Assembly: GCF_034190915.1 (NCBI RefSeq)
Contig: NW_026947484.1
Span: 138,358,982-138,422,981 of the forward strand
Direction: 5' to 3'
From: Cavia porcellus
Taxonomy: Eukaryota > Chordata > Mammalia > Rodentia > Caviidae
Length of the DNA stretch: 64,000 bases
Positions 1 to 11,718 of this stretch are shown here, piece after piece. The position numbers and the translations under genes were made by a program. Position 1 is the stretch's first letter; each line of letters opens with the position of its first letter. A model generated the notes under the pieces. That model saw only the letters and a list, made by a program, of their open reading frames with translations. It made no database searches and was not told where the DNA came from.

Positions 1-54
1 ACTAAACTAGGTATTAACTAAACTAAGTATTCTAGGTATTAACTAAACTGGTTA

Positions 55-387
<333 letters not shown>

Positions 388-414
388 TCAACATCTTCAG
401 TTATTAGGAAAACT

Positions 415-980
415 AAAATTAACCCTGAGATTCTATCTTGCTACAAAAAGAATATCATCAAGAAATCAGATAACAATAAACAATAGTGAAACTGATAGGA
501 AAAAGGAAGACTTCTTTGTTGGTGGGAATGTAAAATAATACAACTTCTGTGGAAATCATAATGGACTATCTTCAAAAATCTAAAACTAGAAATTTCATTC
601 AATGCAGCTATTTCTCTTTTAGCTATCTTTCCAAAAGAGTTAAAAGACATCATAGTACAGAGACACATCCATACCCATGTTCACAGAAGCACCACTCATA
701 ATAGCTAAATCTTGGAATGGCTTCCATATTCATCAACAGATGAATGGATAAAGAAAAGTGGCATTTATACATAATGGAGGGCTATTGTACCATAATGAAT
801 GATAAATTTACATCATATGTAGGAAAATTGAGACCAAAATGCACTTTGAGACCAAAAATCACTTTGAAGCCATAAGGTGTTGTAATATAAATCAGACACA
901 TAAGCTCAAATATCACATGGTTTCTCTAATGTGAGAAACCCAAATCATGAATAAATAGTTGAAAGCAAAATAAAAAGATA
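415..980 (+). mobile_element. 5'-truncated L1 (ORF2 C-terminus), forward
   Basis: The sequence matches the 3' end of L1 ORF2 on the plus strand: TTTGTTGGTGGGAATGTAAAA, then a CAACAGATGAATGGATAAAG motif. It is heavily mutated and truncated at its 5' end. The L1-like sequence at 1332..1510 may be its 3'UTR, separated from it by the LTR at 982..1331. Confidence 0.75.
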
Positions 981-981
981 A

Positions 982-1331
982 TGTTATGGTTTGGGTCTGG
1001 GTGTTCCCCCAAAATCTCATGCAGTCATGGGGGCAGGCTTCTAAAATTTGTGATTCATTCATGGTCCAATGCTGGAATTGTGGGTGTGTTTGCTACACCC
1101 ATAGGTGGTTAACCTACATACAATATAAGGCAGAGAAAGCATCTTTTCTCTATGCTTTTCTGCTTTTACTGTCTTCCACTGTCGCTAACTTTGCCCCTCT
1201 GCCATGCTACTCTGCCTTGAGCCAGCTGATTATGGACTAAAACTTCCACAAACTGTGAGCTAAATGAACCTTTACTCTCTTAACTTTGGCTGTTATGTAT
1301 TTTGTCTTAGCAATGAGAGAAAAGAAACACA
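982..1331 (+). mobile_element. MaLR-type solo LTR, forward
   Basis: The element starts TGTTATGGTTTGGG and has the 3' segment GCCAGCTGATTATGGACTAA, AAATGAACCTTTACTCTCTT, then TTTTGTCTTAGCAA near the end. This is the same layout as the LTRs at 16779 and 35397. No perfect target duplication was found (GATAA before, GATTG after). No internal retroviral genes are present. Confidence 0.75.
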
Positions 1332-1656
1332 GATTGATAATAGGCAATAAGGGGATAAATCTTTTGCAGAAAGGAAAGGATACAAGACACAGAGAGAGAG
1401 TGGAAGGAGGGGAGGATAAGTGATGAAAAAAGCATTAAGATGTATGATGCACAATACACCAACTCTCCATTAGGAATGCAATCATTATGTACTTCAAACA
1501 TGTATTAATAAAACTACAAATTAAAAAGTCTAAAGTATTGAAAAATAAAATATATAGATTATATACGAGTTTATTTAATTATTTTCTTTAATTCTTGATT
1601 CTTGTAAAAGAATTAAACTGAAATTGCAGAGTATGAATTATGGGTAATAAACATCT

Positions 1657-1866
1657 TCATTTAGAAGGTGGTAGATTCTCAAACTCAGTATGTCCTAAAA
1701 TAAACTTATGACCTTCTAGCTCAAATTGGTACATGAAGTTCTTTGGCATTTTTGCTGATAGCAAGTGTATACTTCTTGTGAGCCCATTAAGTAACTTGAT
1801 GTTACCCTTGACTGCTGTTGTCTTATAAGCATCTTCCCATCTGTAAGGAAGTTTAAAGGGTTTAAA
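1657..1866 (-). pseudogene. Unidentified coding-like fragment (3' part)
   Basis: A minus-strand frame of about 70 codons with protein-like composition ends in a stop after ENLPPSK. It includes KPFKLPYRWEDAYKTTAVKG and a stretch with MPKNFMYQFELEGHKF. I do not recognise the family. Its 5' edge coincides with the 3' end of L1-A, and an open frame of the same strand and phase resumes on the far side of L1-A at about 8795..8961. The two may be one older retrocopy split by the L1. It is not part of SPAG17, whose flanking exons join directly. Confidence 0.4.
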
Positions 1867-1881
1867 AATCATTTTAAAATA

Positions 1882-3180
1882 ATTTTTTAAAAATTTTATT
1901 TAAAAGGAAAAAGAGAAAAAACAAAACAAAACAAAGCGGTGTAAGGGTACAAGTAATACAGAACTACAAAAAAAAAAAAAAAACAGTAAGAAATCACCAG
2001 TTAATAGATTACATATTATCATCTTAGAGATAGTTACTCAAATCACAGTATCAAAGCATACAAAGTGGACATTCAAACAGTGAGACTGCAAACAGTTGTG
2101 TTCAATGATCCAACCAAAAACATTAATATGGTCAGCTTTTTAACACCCCTAAACACTCTTGCTGTTGTATCCTTTAGAGCTCTTTTTTCCCTCTCTTTTT
2201 TACAATAAAATTTACACATTTTGGGTTTTATTACTCCTTAGTTCTTATTACTTTTTGGGAGGGGGAGAATAAAGTCAAATATGGCAAAACAAAGCTGTCA
2301 GTCAAAACCAAGGATAGACATAGCACATGATATAAAACAGAGTACAAGGTTATCAACAATGATTATCAACAATGTCTCTTGTTTCCTTAAAAAGAATTGT
2401 CTATCTCATTAGATATTATAAAGTTGAACAAAACAGTAGAGAACAAGACCAATAAAACTTAAGCATTGTAAACATTACAGGACTTCCAAAGGAGACAACA
2501 GTCAAACCAGAATGGGCATCTTAGTGAATCTTATTGCCTTCAAAGTAGTTGCCTATACCCTCAAACTTGATACTATCATACAGAATGGAACAGAGTCTAA
2601 TCAGTCAAAACAAGATCATGGGAGTATTACAGGACTTCAAAACAAGTTAATAGGAAATCAAAAAAAGTTACTATTATATAACCTGCTAATTTTTAAAAAT
2701 TTTTCCCCTTAATTAAAAAAAACATAAAAAATAACTAAATAATTTTTTAATGAATAAGGGAGAGATTGAGATAAAACAGGACATAACAATATAACAATAC
2801 AGGTCAAAGCATGACTGTTTCAGCAACCTAGTGCTTCACCACCAAATAACCCGACTTAACAGTAGTTACCATAGTGTCTGTCTTTTTCCTTGAAATATTT
2901 GAATAAAACTTCATATACTATAGCTTCAAATATTTCCATATCAAGAAGTCCAGAATAAAGCCTTTCCAATTAATAAGTGAAAACTTTATAAGGCTTCAAG
3001 GCCACATAATGGGGAATCATGATTACCACATTTTTTTTATATATTTGAATCATTACTTACATTAGGGAAACTATTTGGTATTCACACATGCGAGATTGAT
3101 TTATTTCACTTATGAGTATGGTCTCAAGCTGCGCCCATTTATTGATAAATATCTCAATGTGATCCTTCTTTATAGCTGAA
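1882..3180 (-). repeat. L1-A 3'UTR with diverged ~150-bp tandem units
   Basis: Related segments recur near 2370, 2517, 2665, 2866 and 3010. On the plus strand each has GTTACCATAGTGTCT-like sequence, then a CTTTGAAATAGTTG-like run, then GGACTTCAAA-like sequence. Spacing is roughly 145-200 bp. The same units occur in L1-B and L1-C, so they belong to the L1 3'UTR and not to the insertion site. Confidence 0.7.
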
Positions 3181-3189
3181 TAATTCTCT

Positions 3190-6100
3190 CAATTGTATAG
3201 AAATACTGCAACTTTTTTTATCCATTCCTCAGTTGATGGACACTTGGGTTGTTTCCAAGATCTGGCGATTACAAATTGTGCTGCTATAAACATAGGTGCA
3301 CATATATCACTGTGGTATGATGCTTTCAGTTCTTCTGGGAATATGCCTAGAAGTGGAATAGCTGGAATAAGTGAGACTTCCATCCCAGCTTTTTGAGAAA
3401 TCTCCAGACTGATCTTCACAAAGGCTGCACCAGTCTACACTCCCACCAACAGTGTAGGAGAGTTCCTTTTTCCCCACAGCCTCTCCAGCATTTATTGTTG
3501 TTGGTTTTCTTGATCCTGGCCATTCTTTCAGGAGTGAGATGGTATCTCAGTATGGTTTTAATTTGCGTTTCTCTAATGACCAATGATGATCAACATTTTT
3601 TCATGTATTTATTTGCCATTTGCATTTCTTCATCTGAGAAGTGTGTATTCATCTCAGATGCCCATTTTTGGATTGGATCTTTGAATTTTGGGGGTCTGAG
3701 TTTTTTTTAATTCTTTATATGTTTTAGGCAATAGTCCCTTGTCTGAGAGAGAGTTCACTAAAATCTTTTCCCAGTTTGTGGGTTTTTTTTTCACTATGCT
3801 GGAGATTTCTTTTGACATGCAGAAACTTTTTAATAAGAAGTGGTCCCAGTTATTGATTCTGGGAAGTATTTCCCGTGCGGTTTGAGTCCTGTTCATGAAT
3901 TCTCTGCCTACTCCTATGTCTTCAAGGTTTCTACCCAATTTGTCTTCCAATAGATTTAGTGTTTCTGTTTTAATAATTCAGATCTTTGACCCATTTAGAT
4001 TTTAATTTAGTACATGGTGATAGACATGGGTCTAGCTTTAGTTTTCGGCAAATGGAGAGCCAGTTTTTCCAGCACCATTTGTTAAAGAGACTGTCGTTCT
4101 TCCAGTGAACCTGCTTGGCTCCTTTATCAAAGATAAGGTGGTTGAGTGTATTTGTAGTTGTGTTTGTATCTTCTAATCTATTCCATTGATCTTCGGCTCT
4201 GTTTTGATTCCAATACCATGTTGATTTTACTACTGTTGCTTTGTAGTATAACTTCAAGTCAGGGATTGTGATGTGTCCTGCTTTGTCTTTGCTGTTTAGA
4301 ATTGCCTTTGCTATTCTAGGTCTCTTCTGGTTCCAGATGAAATTTAGGAGTGATTTCTCTAGTTCCATAAGGTATGTTGAAGGTATTTTTATTGGGATTG
4401 CATTGAATCTGTATAACAGTTTTGGGAGAATGGCCATTTTCACAATGTTTGTTCTTCCTATCCATGAGCAAGGGATGTCTTTCCATTTTCTGAGATCATC
4501 TTCAATTTCTTTTTTCAGTGTATTATAATTTTCACTGTATAAGTCTTTCACTTCTTTCATAAGAGTAATTCCTAAATATTTCATTTTTTTGCTTGCTAAT
4601 GTGAAGAGTGTAGTTTCTCTTATTTCCCTCTCTGATTTTGTTGTTCGTGTGTAGGAATGCTATTGATTTCTGAGTATTGATTTTGTATCCAGTAACATTA
4701 CTGAATTTATTTATTGTATCTAAGAGTCTTTCAATGGAGTTTAGGGGGTCTTCTATGTAGAGTATCATGTCATCTGCAAACAATGATAATTTAACTTCTT
4801 CTTTTCCTATCTTTACCCCTTTTATTTATCTCTCTTGCCTAATTGCTCTGGCTAGTACTTCCAGTACTATATTAAATAGGAGTGGTAATAAAGGACATCC
4901 TTGTCTTGTGCCTGATTTTAAAGTAAAGGCTTTCAATTTTTGGCCATTTAGTATGATGCTGGCTGTTGGTTTGTCATAAATGGGCTTTATTATATTGAAG
5001 TAAAGACCATCTATTCCAATTTTCTGTAAAGTTCTTATCATGAATAAATGTTGGACCTTATCGAAGGCTTTTTCTGCATCTATAGAAATGATCATGTGAT
5101 TCTTACTTTTGCTTTATTGATATGGTGGATTACATTTATTGATTTACGTGTGTTGAACCATCCTTGCATTCCTGGGATGAATCCCACTTGGTCATGGTGT
5201 ATAATCTTCTTGATGATTTGCTGCATCCTATTTGCCAATATTTTATTGAGGATTTTGGCATCTGTGTTCATTAGGGAGATCGGTCTATAGTTCTCTTTTT
5301 TAGTTGGGTCTTTCTCAGGTTTTGGTACTAGAGTAATATTTGCTTCCAGAAATGACTTAGGAAGGATTGCTTCCCTTTCAATTTCAATGAATAGTTTGAG
5401 GAGTGTCGGCATTAGGTCTTCTTTGTATTTCTTGTAGAATTCTGCAGTGAATCCATCTGGGCCTGGGCTCTTCTTTGTAGGTAAGGACTTAATTACATTT
5501 TCAATTTCATTAACAGAGATTGGGTTATTCAACAGTTTTACATCCTCTTGATCTAGCTTTGGTACTTCATATGTTTCTAAGAATCTGTCTATTTCTTCTG
5601 TGTTATCAAACTTTTGAGAGTAGAGGTTTTTGAAATAGGTGTTGATGATCTTCTGTATTTCTATTGGGTCTGTAGTGATTTCACCTTTTTCATTTCTTAT
5701 TGCATGAATTTGAGCTTTTTCTTCCCTTTTTTAAAATAAGGTTGGCTACGGGCTTATCGATTTTATTTATTCTTTCAAACAACCAACTCTTTGATTCGTT
5801 GATTCTTTGGATTGTTTTCTTAGTCTCTATTGCATTGATTTCTGCTCTGATTTTTATAATTTCCTTTCTTCTTTTGGCTTTGGGCTTGACTTGCTCTTCT
5901 TTTTCAAGCTGTTTGAGGTGTAGCATCAAGTTATTTATTTGTATTCGTTCTGTTTTCCTGATGTGGGAATTCAGTGCAATAAATTTTCCTCTGAGGATGG
6001 CTTTCATTACATCCCACAAATTCTGGTAAGTTGTATCTGCATTTTCATTTTCTTTTAGGTATTGTTTAATTTCTTCTGTGACCCACTGATTACTCAAGAG

Positions 6101-6886
6101 TGTGTTATTCAGTTTCCATGTGTTTGTGGGATTTTTGCAGTATCTTTTATCATTAATTTCTAATTTCAGAGTGCTACGATCCGATAACATGCAAGGGACG
6201 ATTTCAACTCTTTTGCATTTGTTTAAATATGTTCTGTGAGCTAATATATGGTCTATTTTAGAGAATGATCCATGTACTGCTGAGAAGAATGTGTATTCTG
6301 ATGTTGTTGGGTGGAACATTCTGTATATGTCTATCAAATCCATTTGTTCGCAGGTATGATTCAGTTCTGTTATTTCTTTGCTCATTTTCTGTCTGGTTGA
6401 TCTGTCCCTTGGTGTCAATGGCATATTAAGGTCTCCTGTTACAACTGTGTTACTGATAATTTGAGTTTTCATTTGTGTTAATAGTTGTTTTATATAACTG
6501 GGTGCTCTGGAGTTTGATGCATATATATTTAAGATAGTTATCTCTTCCTCTTGGAGTTTTCCCCTTACGAGTATGTAGTGGCTTTCTTTGTCCTTTATGG
6601 TCATTGGTGGTTTAAAGTTCATGTCGTCTGCACACAGAATGGCTACTCCTGCCTTTTTTTGGATTCCTGCTGCATGAAGTATTGTTTTCCATCCTTTGAC
6701 TTTCAGTCTGTGAGTATCCTTCTGGGTTAGATGAGTCTCCTGTAAACAGCATATGGTTGGATTTTGTTTCTTGATCCATTCTGTTAGTCTGTTTCTTTTG
6801 ATTGGTGCATTGAGACCATTTACATTAATGGTTATTACTGTTAAATGCTGGTTTATTGTTGACCTGTTATCTCTCTGCTGTTGCAT
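3190..6886 (-). pseudogene. L1-A ORF2 (endonuclease/reverse transcriptase), broken
   Basis: ORF2 starts at ATG 6886 with the APE-type endonuclease domain: [20 protein letters not shown], then CCLQETH bearing the catalytic Glu. This frame stays open for 398 codons. The reverse transcriptase follows in several frames: [14 protein letters not shown] and NYRPISLMN (5532..5092), SGTRQGCPL (5095..4826) and the catalytic FADD box at about 4780. The C-terminal segment runs from 4584 to 3189. At least six frameshifts or stops interrupt it, so no enzyme can be made. Confidence 0.9.
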
Positions 6887-6954
6887 CTTTATCTTTCTGT
6901 TCTGTTTAATTATCTGCTTTGCTTAGTGGTTTTTTCCTTTGTGTATCTAAACTG

Positions 6955-7944
6955 TCTTTCAATATTTTTTGCAGGGTTGGTTTGGTGTTCATGAAGTTCT
7001 TCAGCTGTCCTTTGTCATGGAAGTATCGTATTTCACCATCAATTTTGAATGATAGTTTTGCAGGATACATCAGTCTAGGTGGAAATCATTTTGCTTTAGG
7101 ATCTGGAATACTTCACTCCATGCTCTTCTTGACTTTATTGTTTGTGCTGAGAAGTCTGCTGTGATTCGGATAGGTTTTCCTTTATAAGTGATCTGTCTTT
7201 TCTCTCTGACAACTTTTAATAATCTATTCTTGTTTTGGATTTCTGGGATGGTGATTATTATATGTCTGGGTGTAGTTTTATTTTGGTTATGACTATTTGG
7301 AATTCTATATGCTTCACTGATCCTGATGTAGGTTTCTGATCTCATGCTTGGGAAATTTTCAGCTATTACTTCTCTAAATATCCTCTTGACATCCTTTATG
7401 TTGTCTCCTTCTTTTTCATTAATCCCTATCATTCTTACGTTATTTTTCTTTGCATCATCTTGCAGTTGTTTCCTGATTGCTTGTTATTTTTAAAAGATCT
7501 TTCCTTTCCTGTTCTCTAGCTGCAGTCCTGTCTTCAAGGTCTGAAATTCTATCTTCATTTTCATTAAGGTGGTTTTTACAACTTTCAGTGGAGTTTTTTA
7601 TTTACTGTATATCTCTGTGCATCTACATTATGTATTGTTTGTTTCTTATATTGTTCATCTCGGGATTCTATCTTTTTGTTTAGTTCCTCCAATTTTTTAT
7701 CTGTGTTTTCTTTAGATATATTCAGAATCTCTTTCATTTCTTTTATCATTTCTTTTTTTACCTGGGAGATTATTTCGAGTTTGAATTTCTTTGAAGCTTC
7801 CTGGAGTTGCTTGTTAATTTCAGTAGCTATTGTGTCCAATATTTGAGGTGAATGGCATATATTTTCTTCTATAAACATTGCTCCTAGGGTTTCTTGAGAT
7901 GGGCTGGAGGTTTGAGGTTGTAATCTGGTCTTTAGTTTTGTCAT
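6955..7944 (-). pseudogene. L1-A ORF1 (RNA-binding protein), broken
   Basis: ORF1 begins MTKLKTRLQPQTSSPSQETL and runs into a coiled-coil region (KKEMIKEMKEILNISKENTD). It then continues, after a frame break between about 7585 and 7432, with the RRM/C-terminal domain. That domain includes RHIIITIPEIQNKNRLLKVV and a typical TYKGKPIRIT motif. A stop at about 7070 removes the last 40 or so residues. In intact L1 this protein trimerises and coats L1 RNA. Here it cannot be made whole. Confidence 0.88.
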
Positions 7945-8009
7945 TTTCCTATATTTCTGTGTTTCAAGTGTTATTTTAAAGCTTCCTCAGGGTCTGTTGG
8001 TAATCCCCT

Positions 8010-8778
8010 TCTATGTTTGCAGCTCCTGAGACTCTGGCACCCCGTTACCCCAAGCCTCTGGGCCTGCAGAATCAATGGCCCTCCTCTGCCTGTTCAGAAC
8101 TCTGCAGTTCGAGATAAGCTTGGCCTCAGGGACACTGTGCACCCACCTGCCCGTTTGAAGCTCCACAGCTCTCCAAGCACAGCTGGGATGCGGAGGCGGA
8201 TGTAGACGCCTCAAACCCACCTCTCCACTTCACTGCACCCGGAAGCCTGGAGGGACCCGAACAGTCTGGGCTTTGGGCAGAGTGTGCTGAGCAGTCAACA
8301 CAGGCTGCAGGGTCTCTGGAACCTGCAATGCTCCACTGCCCACTGAGACATCCACAGTCCTCCAGACACACGAGGAGGCTGATGCAGGTGCCCCAAATCT
8401 GCCCAGCCCCTCCTCTGCACACTGATGACGAGGTGCGAGAGTCCCAAACAGGCTGGGCTCCGGGGATAGTGTGGGCCCACCCACCCATTGGAAACTCCAC
8501 AGTTCTCCAAGTGCAGCCGGGATGGGGAGGCGGATGTAGAGGCCTCAAACCCACTTCTCCACTTCACTGCACCCGGAAGCCTGGAGGGTACCGAACAGTC
8601 TGGGCTTTGGGCAGAGTGAGCTGAGCACTTACCGCAGGCCGCGGTGCCTCTGGAACCTGCGATTCTCCCTGCTTGCTAAGATATCCACAGTCCTCCAGAC
8701 ACACGGGGAGGCTGATGCAGGTGCCCCAGATCTGCCCAGCACACCGATGGCGAGGTGCGGGAGTCCCAAACCCAAAAT
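8010..8778 (-). promoter_or_regulatory. L1-A 5'UTR tandem promoter repeats (334-bp unit)
   Basis: This is a GC-rich block. The unit beginning CTCCACTTCACTGCACCCGG occurs at 8223 and 8557 (period 334). The flanking TCAAACCCAC occurs at 8211 and 8545 (same period), so about 2.2 copies are present. Within the unit, a CCACAG(T)TCTCCA(G/A)... segment occurs twice about 145 bp apart, so the unit may itself be an old dimer. By analogy with other rodent L1s such repeats act as internal promoters; activity here is inferred. Confidence 0.8.
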
Positions 8779-8794
8779 AATCTTTTAAAATATA

Positions 8795-8961
8795 CTTTTA
8801 TGTTATATTCAAAATCTGGTCAAGTCCCTCTTTTACTGTCATTGTCCTGGTCTAGTCCATTTTCATTTCTTTTTAGCACTGCTATATTAGCCTCCAAATA
8901 GTGTCTCTGCTCTGATGTTGGCCCCCTGAAATTTATTCTCAAATTAGTAAACACATAGACC
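8795..8961 (-). pseudogene. Unidentified coding-like fragment (5' part)
   Basis: A minus-strand frame with protein-like composition (LRINFRGPTSEQRHYLEANI and DQDNDSKRG) is interrupted by one TGA. It then continues as PDFEYNIKVYFK up to the edge of L1-A. If L1-A and one copy of its target duplication are disregarded, the frame is the same as that at 1866..1657. I cannot name the protein. Its 5' side ends at the 3' tail of L1-D near 8962. It could be a retrocopy of a host gene or a viral fossil. Confidence 0.35.
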
Positions 8962-10262
8962 TCCTTTTTTCTTTTAAAGAGGGAAAAGAAACAAAATAGA
9001 ACAAAATACAAGAACAAACAAAAGAGACAAATAAACAACAATAACAAAAATCTAAAACAATAACAATATAGGCTTTCAAAACAAAGTGGTAGAAACATAA
9101 CTAAGGTTGTTATTTTGCATAGTTATCTTCAAAAGAGTTACTCAGCTTACCAGATATAAACATGCGAAGTTAATCTAAGCTTATAAATGTTAATGTTTTG
9201 TTCCAAGAAAAATAAAATTAGTAGCATAATCACCTTAGCTATCTTAAGTGTGTACATACAAATTTATATATTTTTGTTTTATGTTCCTTTTTGTCTCCTT
9301 TACCCTGAGTTATATTTCTCCCTTTGAGCAATTTCTTACCCTTTAACAATATTTATTGAAGACTTTGGATCTTATTTACTCTTTCAATTTCTTACACTAG
9401 GTAGATAATATGATATTTATACATGTGAGTTTGATTTATTTCACTTACGAGTATGATCTCAAGTCGCATCCATTTACCTATAAAAGTCTTAATGTGATCC
9501 TTCTTTATAGCTGAGTAGTACTCTATTGTATTAAAATACCACATCTTTTTAAAATTCATTCTTCAGTTGATAGGCACTTGGGTTGTTTCAAAGATTTGGC
9601 TATTACAAATTGTGGTGCTATAAACATGGGTGCACATATATCACTGTGGCATGATGTTTTCATTTCTTCTGGGAATATGCTCAGAAGTGGGATAGCTGGG
9701 TCAAATGGAATTTCTAATCTAAGATCTTTGAGGAAACTCCAGACTGACTTCCCCAGTGGTTGCCCCAGTCTACACTCACTCCCACCAACAATTTTCTTTT
9801 TTCCTACACTCTCCAGCATTTGTGATTGATGGTTTTCTCAATCTTGGCCATTCTTTCTGGAGATGGAATCTCAGTGTTGTTTTAACTTGCATTTCTCTAA
9901 TGACTAATAATGCTGAATATTTTCTCATCTATTTATTTGCCACTTGTAGTTTTTCATCTGAGAAGTGTGTAAAAAATTCTTCATATGTTCTAGATAGAAG
10001 TCCTTTGTCTGAGGGACAGTTGACTAAGATTTTTTCCAAATTTGTGGCTTTTTCACTCTGCTGGAAATTTCTTTCAACATTCAAAAACTTTTTAATAAGA
10101 TGAGATTCCAGTTGTTGATTTTGGGAAGTATTTCCCATGCAGTTTGATTTTTATTTATGAATTCTCTGCTCTTATGTCTTCAAGATTTCTGCTACCTTGT
10201 TTTCCAGCAGATTTAGTGTTTCTATTTTAATATTTAGATCTGTGATCCATTTTGACTTTCAA
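8962..10262 (-). mobile_element. L1-D: 5'-truncated L1
   Basis: The 3'UTR (8962..9400) and the ORF2 C-terminus (9419..10262) are on the minus strand. They include the segment that reads SDICAPMFIAPQFVIAKSLK in ORF2 sense, aligned with the same region of L1-A and L1-B. Truncated at its 5' end in the ORF2 C-terminal region; multiple stops. No convincing target duplication was found. Confidence 0.8.
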
Positions 10263-10824
10263 TCTGTAAGTGAAATCATGTCTTTCTTCTGCTCAAAATC
10301 TTTCAATAAATATTTCAAATAAAAACTAAAATTCTTATATGTGGCCTACAATGAAGAACACAAATTCAGAGACAGTCAAATTAGTATTCAAACAGAGGAC
10401 AAAATAGAGAGTAAACATGCAATGCTTTAGGGAATTTATAACCCTTAGAGATGTTCTGGATGTATTATTCACAAGCATATTCCAGTTGCACTAGGAAAAA
10501 TAAGAGCAAAAAGACAACACTGGATATAAATAAAAGGTTCAAGAAAGAAAGAAGTAAAGTATACAATTAAATAGCTATGCTACTAAATTTATGATTAAAT
10601 TTCATTTATAAGTGGAAGAAAAATTTCAAGGTAATTACAGAATAACAAGACTTTTCTGTGTGTAGGGGTTACAGTAGTATATGTTAAAACTTTAAAAATT
10701 TTAATGAAATGCTACTAATGCTCATTAATTCTAGATATATAAAATATTAAAATATATGATTTAAATGGATACATGTAATTACCAGAAGAATATAAATAGA
10801 ATGTATGACTTTTTATAAAGCACA

Positions 10825-10978
10825 TATTAAGGTTCAGTGGTTCATGTCTGTAATCCTAGAATTTGGGAGGCTGAGGCAAGAGAATCTCTTCAAATTAGAG
10901 GTCAGAACAGACTAGACAGTGAGTGCAAGGCCAGCTATAACTACATAGTGAGAGCCTGTCTCAAAAAACCAAAAGAAA
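10825..10978 (+). repeat. B1 SINE (7SL-derived), forward
   Basis: A B1 body with GGTTCAGTGGTTCATGTCTG, TAATCCTAGAATTTGGGAGG and CTGAGGCAAGAGAATC, ending GAGAGCCTGTCTCAAAAAAC and an A-rich tail. B1 elements mark a rodent genome. Confidence 0.9.
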
Positions 10979-11611
10979 AAGACAAGCAAGGAACTAAGAA
11001 AATTCAACCAAAGAAGAGGAAAGGATTGATACTATTTACTACTGGGGACTAATATTAAAACAAACATTTATGAAATGAAGTTATGAGAACACAATCAAAC
11101 ATATGATCAATAAAAATAAGTGAATGTGTTCATTTTGTGATGTATTCAGAATTTTTATATTTTAAAAAATTAATGCATGTTTGTAATATAGTTAAGCTTG
11201 TTTCAGGGAAACAGCAAAAGCATATAACATATATGGATCATTTCTAATCTCCTTGGCCCATTCTTCTTAACCCATATAAGAATCTACCTTCTAGTTTTCT
11301 TCTAGGATCTTTATTTTATTCATTCATTTACTTATAATTTGAGAAAACATGAGATATTTAACTTTCTGATTCTGGTTTATTTTCTGTACTGTAATTGTCT
11401 TCATTTCCATCTATATTAATGCAAATGACCTGACTTGGTTCTTCTTCATGAATGATATTCCTATAGGAATATTATTGAATATTCCTATGAATAACATTCC
11501 CATATTATTGAATAATATTCCCACATTAACTAAAGTGTATTGTGCTGCTATACGCATGGGCAAGCATGTTTCACGATAGAGTCTTTAGGTATTTCAAGAA
11601 TATAGCCAGGA

Positions 11612-11718
11612 TGGGCTGGGGATTTAGCTCAGTGGCACAAGTGCCTGCATGGAAACTATGAGGTCGTGAGTTCCATTCTTGGTGAAAAAAAAAAAAAATA
11701 TATATATATATATATATC
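11612..11718 (+). repeat. ID-like tRNA-derived SINE inserted in L1-E
   Basis: GGGCTGGGGATTTAGCTCAG with a good A box, then a B-box-like GAGTTCCATTC, an A14 tail and a (TA)10 microsatellite grown from that tail. One of the cleaner copies of the local ID-like family. Confidence 0.88.

Larger units (their letters stand above)
1882..8778 (-). mobile_element. L1-A: full-length degenerate L1 LINE
   Basis: The 6.9-kb non-LTR retrotransposon is in the same orientation as SPAG17. From 5' to 3' on the minus strand it has a GC-rich 5'UTR with tandem repeats of 334 bp (8778..8010), ORF1 (7944..about 6955), ORF2 (6886..about 3190) and a long A/T-rich 3'UTR (3180..1882). The last contains about five diverged 150-bp units. 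A probable target duplication is AATC(A)TTTTAAAATA at 1867..1881 and 8779..8792, with one indel. Both ORFs carry stops and frameshifts, so it is dead. Confidence 0.9.

Noticed and set aside
3970..4584. A stand-alone 204-codon gene.
   Set aside because: It is the C-terminal segment of L1-A ORF2, aligned with the same segment in L1-B.
8011..8624. Several overlapping open frames in the GC-rich block right of L1-A ORF1.
   Set aside because: They are open only because the 334-bp repeats lack stop codons in several frames. The region is the L1 5'UTR.
11455..11472. An 18-bp AT-rich palindrome (ATATTCCTA and its complement).
   Set aside because: It sits in A/T-rich sequence with several decayed GAATATTCC-like copies nearby, so it is more likely a local repeat effect than a site.
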